A DNA stretch of 64,000 nt, from contig NW_004955416.1 in NCBI RefSeq assembly GCF_000276665.1, forward strand, positions 3,351,034-3,415,033. The letters are read 5' to 3'. The notes beneath the pieces are model-generated. The model was given only the letters and a program-made list of their open reading frames with translations, was not told the DNA's origin and did not search any database. Below are positions 59,201-64,000 of the stretch, piece by piece. Every line of letters begins with the position of its first letter. Positions within the stretch are counted from its first letter, which is position 1. The position numbers and the translations under genes were made by a program. Source of the stretch: Chinchilla lanigera. Its lineage: Eukaryota; Chordata; Mammalia; Rodentia; Chinchillidae.

Positions 59201-61968
59201 TTTGGAGTAGCTAGTACAGCATTTGCTAAACTTGTTTCCTATTCACCTAATGGGAAGAAAAGGATGTTGAGTTCAAACAAGGGTAGAAAATAACAGCAAG
59301 AAAAAATTTGCACTCATTTGCCCACATATTCATTTTATAAGATATTAATGAGCATCCTCCATGAACTGAGTGGCCTTCTCCACACATGCTATTCATTTAG
59401 TGCTTTCTATGTGCCAGAGCACTCACTGCAGCATGGCACAGGAGGAAGAGCATAGTGTGTCCTTAGGATGTCACAGTGTGCTCAACCTTTCCCTCTGTCA
59501 CCTGTTACCTTTTTCCTTTGCCTCTTTCCCACCAATAGGCACCTGTACACTAAAGCAGGCCACCAACCCCATGATTTCATTCTGAGCAACGCTCCAATGA
59601 AAGGCAGTATGTGTTCAGAACCCTGACAGGGGGAACCCCTTAACTGGGGCTGAGCGCCTCAAATTGGTTCCAAGCACTAAGAACCAAACAAATATTCAAC
59701 AAAAATTTATAGATTGCTAGTGAATAAGAAGAATTACAACATTTATGGGAAAATAATCTTTAGTCCAAGAGACAGAGTCTATAAAGAAGCAAGAATGGAA
59801 AAAAAAATGGAAAGGACTTTTAAAAGAAAAAGTATAACAAGTATTTATCTGTATTAAGATAAATTTTAAATACTCAGACTGGGAATGGTATTAACCATTC
59901 CCCAATAAAACTAGAAGATCATTCTAGTCCAGTCCATCACATCTCAAGTTCTGCTTACACACAAGCATAAAAAAACTTCTTATTGCATTTTCTTCCTGCA
60001 AAGCCTGGGGTGGCTGCTGCTCTATACGATCCTCATCAGTCACTGACATGGCCCTCAAGTAAATAATGATCTCTTCTTCGGTGTGATGCTGCTGCCAGTA
60101 ATGAGCATATAATAGTGATATATTAGCATTTTAAATAATGACATGCAATGGTATAGTATATATGTTGATGCCATGTCACTGCTAACCTGCTTCTTGCACT
60201 AAATTTGTCATTCTCAACCTAATTTGTTGTTCCAGATGGGAAATTTAATTTTGTCTTGCTTCCTCCTCTCACTTCCAGCTCTGGATAAGCACAAACCACT
60301 TAGATTCTCCCCTTCCTGCTACCTTTGCCACCTTTTAATCACTCAGTCACTAAGGAAACCAGACGTGTAGCTGGCAATGGTCATACAGATGCAGACAGGA
60401 CTAGCCTTCTCCTAGAGACTTCACACTTACTTTGAAGTCTGCTCATCTGGGAGAAATCCAGGTCCAGAACCATATTTGTTTTTGTTATGCAGGCAAGGCA
60501 GCAAAAGAACTTAAGAGTGCAAGGATGGAGGAACATATGGGAGGGCCGGCAACTCTGGTCCCTGGTGGGGTACAGTGCATCTTTGATGGAGCTAGTGTTC
60601 AAAGTCATCAGCAACACTAACGCAAACAGTGTGCCACATGACACCATCTGGAAAAAAAATCTTCAGAGTTCAAAAGAAAGGAAAAACAACTTAGCATTCA
60701 TTACACAACTGAAGTTAAGATGATTATGGAAAGTTTCATGCTGAAAATTAACTATTGTGTGATCAAAAGTGCTGTGTGGAAATTTTCATAGAAGAAAGTG
60801 TTCTAGGGCTATAAGGGCTACACATGTTCTCTAAGTTTAGATAACTCAGGTCTTTTGACTCTTATTTGAAAATAGTAACAATTTTCAATAATTAGCCCAT
60901 CACTTTATTCTTGCTATAATTACCTGAACTTGATTGGAGCTCTTCTATTCTCCTAATGATAAGAAAAATGGAGACAAGTGACATATTCAGTGTCTTGAAG
61001 TTATTGAAAACAGGAGACGCTAATGGCCTGTTCTGTGACTTAATTTTCTTACTTCTACAATATTTGATACTGTTTCTTTAGAAATGAAGGGAAACATGGA
61101 CAACTGGGAGGAGAGAAAAAACCCTGGCAAGATGACATTTGTTTTAAAAGTAGACTTTGTGTAAGTACCTACACAGTGCAGAAGGTCCTTCCCTCTTCAG
61201 GAAAAATGACCTGCACTAGACAGTTACTAAAACAAATAAGAGCAGCTCTTAATGTTATTTCAAAGCTCATATCCACACTGCTTTCAATAAGGGCATCTGA
61301 AATGAACCAGCAAACACAAAATTTTCTAGCTATTTTAAACAAGAACGAACAGGTTGTTATCTCCCGAACTGTGAAGTGTGTACAATATAACATAGGTAGT
61401 GAGTATGATTGTTTTAGATGATATGTAGATTTTGTTTTAAGTAAAGTTGTTTATCATAGTAACAAATTCAACTCCTTTTTATTTATTTTTCAGTCTTCTA
61501 TAATACATGAAATACAGAGTTCCAGTTTGATAACAGTTTTCAAATACCTTTAGGTGTTCAAGCTTCTCTTTGATGCAAAGAGAGATCAGGCTTTAGACTG
61601 GAGCCTTCAGTGGTCAAAGTCATCCAGCAAGAATTTATTAGATTTTCTTTATATTGTTTTATTGTTATGTTTACACTTTGTACAATATTAATATTCACTT
61701 AGAATAGTAATATAATATTACTTTATAATATATATTTATTGAATGTAGAAAGAAATGGCTTAAAACTTAAGTAAATAATTATATAATATGAGACTGAAGT
61801 ATGGGACATCCAGGTGATAGAACAATTTGCGATTTTGAGGGATTTTCCCTGTGTCATGCTTTGAGAATGAAGATTCAAAAGGAAAACAGCCTTTGGCACT
61901 CAAGACCTGACCTGGTGCTGTCAGTTAAGTCTTGGTACCACTGGGAGCTCATCAGGTGCTCAAGTTTG
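56261..61968. other. Long unassigned stretch
   Basis: No transposable element confidently recognised in 5.7 kb. 57140-57370 is locally GC-rich with a 77-codon frame (57126-57359), and 60380-60720 has overlapping frames on both strands; none shows a recognisable domain. 57450-58640 and 61440-61800 are very AT-rich. 59340-59450 has a weak MIR/L2-like word (ctttctatgtgccagagcac). Confidence 0.35.
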
Positions 61969-62256
61969 TCTATGGTGTTCCCTGTTGAACATGAGCAATT
62001 TTACAGAGATCCAACATCAGGTTACTGTGTTAGGTAACCATGGAGGATCAAGACCAAAAGAAGACTATCCACATTGATTTAGTTATAAAAATGGGCAGTC
62101 TCTCCCTATCCTGATGGATGTGAGTCAGGCTGTTTAAACTTTGGTTTAATTTTCCCACCTTCTACAAAAGATTTATAAATATACCAAATCACCTAACATC
62201 TTCATCTGATGTTGGAACACTGTAAAATTGCTCATGTTCAACAGAGAACACCATAG
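61969..62256. repeat. Inverted repeat, about 60-bp arms, about 160-bp spacer
   Basis: The left arm (61969-62032) contains tatggtgttccctg, ttgaacatgagcaattttac, ccaacatca and tgttaggt. The right arm (62192-62256) is its reverse complement with a few substitutions and the core ttgaacatgagcaattttac exact. No TA or other obvious duplication and no family was recognised. A 78-codon + strand frame (61801-62037) and a 67-codon minus frame (62173-62376) each cover one arm but in different frames, so shared coding is unlikely. Confidence 0.85.
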
Positions 62257-62799
62257 CATCCTTACGTCTTGATCTGAATTCCTAGTATTGTGTATAGTCT
62301 GTATCCTCTTAGTTTTGAATTGTTTAATAAAAAAGAGATATTTGTTTAAAAACCAAGAGAGTACATGTGTAAACAAAATATTATATGAACTGTTTTCAGA
62401 GAAAATTTATAGCTTGTGATTATCATAAACATTAGTGGAAAAACTACCCAGGCAAAAACACAATAATTAACAGCAAAGGGTCAGAACCACTGACTAATGA
62501 CAGATTTGCTTCTTCGATCTTCTTATGTACTTGTCTTGTGATATTTTCTCAGTAGGTCTTATTAGTTTCAAGCATACTATCAACTAACATAAATTAAATG
62601 GCACTATTTCGACCATATAACTTTGTTCCTTCCAAGAATAGCTTTATCTCAATAGAGAATTTTTTTTGAAAAACCTGATTTATGACCTAAAGAATTAGTG
62701 TTAAAATATAAAGCATTATGTATTTTATTTCCACAAACATGTACAGAGTATTTTGTATCTTTCAGTTCTATTATAGCTCACTTGTGTGGTTTATGCTCC
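62257..62799. other. Unassigned AT-rich sequence
   Basis: Nothing recognised. Confidence 0.5.
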
Positions 62800-62925
62800 A
62801 CAATTCACTTTAATATAGGTGAACTTACACCTTTATACTTTCACCACAGATCTTCAGAAAATTAGGTGAGCTATCCAAGTTCATACACTGAGCAGATGGT
62901 AAAACCAGGATGGGAAACTAAAGTT
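62800..62925 (-). mobile_element. MIR SINE fragment, antisense
   Basis: acaattcactttaatatagg, agaaaattaggtgagctatc, caagttcatacactgagcag and atggtaaaaccaggatggga follow the reverse complement of MIR. Confidence 0.65.
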
Positions 62926-64000
62926 TATTTAAGATGTAGTGAGAGAATCTACTTGGAAAGTGTGAAAGGCGCCAAAGACGAACTTCTACTTCCTATATTT
63001 GAAGATAGTGCTGACCAACTGATGAACAGAGAACACAGGAGAAGAGACCAAAACCTTTTCTTTCTCTCACATTTTATTTACGGTATGAACCCTGTACTCT
63101 TAAGTGGCCTGGCTGGTATGTCACAGAGGAAATTGTGGGGGAGGGTTGACATTGAAAATACACAGTACAAAGCTCAACAGAAGGCTCCACAAGTCCTAGT
63201 TCCCTGAACCTTGGCATATGGGAACTATATGTCTTAGTGCTGACTTGCCAGTCTGTCTCAATGCCAGGAAACCTGAATGTGCATCTCAGAATATGTTTGG
63301 ATGCATTGCAAACAAATGTCAGAGCAACCATTATACTCCCCCTGCTAATGTACATTTGCAGGTCAAGAGGGTGATGCTCCAAAAGATTAATTCCTTGCTA
63401 AGTATTATCCATCAGAATGCTTTTAAAAGTTGGCATATAAGCAGCTAATAGATTATATACCATAAATGCGGCTGTTGGAAGAAAAACTGCATTCCACGAG
63501 GCATACAATTAAAATCTCTAATCTCCACAAGTACTAAAATAAGGAAAGGGGGAAGGGTAAAGAAGGACAAAGATAGGGATTGCTTTCTCGGAAAGAGCTA
63601 TTTGTCTCTTTGCTCGTACACTTCTTTGACTGTTGAAAATAGGGTATCCTTCCTCAACTCTAAGTAAAGATGCTGCAGAAGAACTATCTCTACAGAAATG
63701 ATATGGGGCAAAAGGAAGGTGAACAAGGAAAAGAAAAATGTTTCAGCTCCAACTTATTTTTTCCATCATAAAATATGTAGTTTGTGTATTTATTTGTTTA
63801 AATATATACATATGTCAACATAGAAAGCAAAAAAATTTGTCCATGCATACATATTTTTATCATATGCAGTAATTATAAATATTTACAAATAAATTTTAGC
63901 ACTATAAATTTATCCTTTAGAAATAAAATCATTCAACATTTGATATACTATTTCCAATGATTTTTTATTTTAAAATTACATATATTTTCCTACATTTTAT
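62926..64000. other. Unassigned sequence
   Basis: Overlapping frames of 113 (+, 62866-63207) and 102 codons (-, 63074-63382) show no recognisable domain. 63440-63540 is moderate-complexity sequence of unknown nature. The last 250 bases are AT-rich. Confidence 0.4.

Noticed and set aside
60381..60723. Overlapping frames on both strands near 60.5 kb, possible processed pseudogene.
   Set aside because: No recognisable protein similarity, poly(A) tail or flanking duplication.
62866..63382. Overlapping frames of 113 (+) and 102 (-) codons.
   Set aside because: Opposite-strand shadows without domains; the left part overlaps a MIR.
1..64000. CRISPR arrays, operons, prophage or bacterial mobile elements.
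   Set aside because: No regularly spaced repeats or prokaryotic coding density. The sequence is vertebrate and dominated by mammalian retrotransposons.

Overview
The window is AT-rich, non-coding mammalian nuclear DNA. It looks like intergenic sequence or part of a very large intron. No protein-coding exon, structural RNA gene, CpG-island-like stretch or promoter could be supported. No reading frame exceeds about 160 codons, and the ones that resemble known proteins are decayed fragments of LINE-1 ORF2. The organism is a rodent: there are 7SL-derived B1 SINEs, tRNA-Ala-derived ID SINEs and several fused B1-ID dimers. The absence of B2-type SINEs and the low SINE density argue against mouse or rat and suggest a squirrel-related or other non-murid rodent. 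The exact lineage cannot be fixed by eye. Mammal-wide MIR, L2, MaLR and MLT2-like ERVL relics complete the picture.

Layout. 1-3053: 3' part of an ERVL-type LTR butted onto a 5'-truncated L1 whose 3' region holds three diverged tandem copies. 3552-3744: an almost wholly palindromic TA-flanked MITE. 5455-6480: an old MaLR-like LTR fragment and a B1. 9755-11605: an L1 pile-up (antisense L1, then sense L1) hit later by an ID SINE with a (GT)n tail and by a B1-ID dimer. 12355-14052: an L1 scrap and another B1-ID dimer. 16728-21175: two L1 remnants and two MaLR LTRs, one nested in an L1. 21560-28700: mostly unassigned, with short tandem duplications. 29098-30132: a young ID SINE beside a twin-primed L1 with its target-site duplication. 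32000-36600: L2 and MIR relics. 36968-39255: an ERVL-type LTR with an internal 178-bp duplication, abutting an old L1 that carries a MaLR LTR. 39470-50740: MIRs, microsatellites, a second young ID SINE, two antisense B1-ID dimers and an L2. 53105-64000: MIRs, an antisense MLT2-like LTR and a 60-bp-arm inverted repeat near 62 kb.

No genes work together here, so no pathway can be described. The content is a layered record of retrotransposition. The best points for follow-up are the L1 with a repeated 3' UTR, the intact twin-priming event, the LTR/L1 junctions, the inverted repeat near 62 kb, and a few unassigned stretches rich in homeodomain, POU, AP-1 or TEAD-like motifs that could be distal enhancers. 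I found no convincing new biological system and do not claim one.
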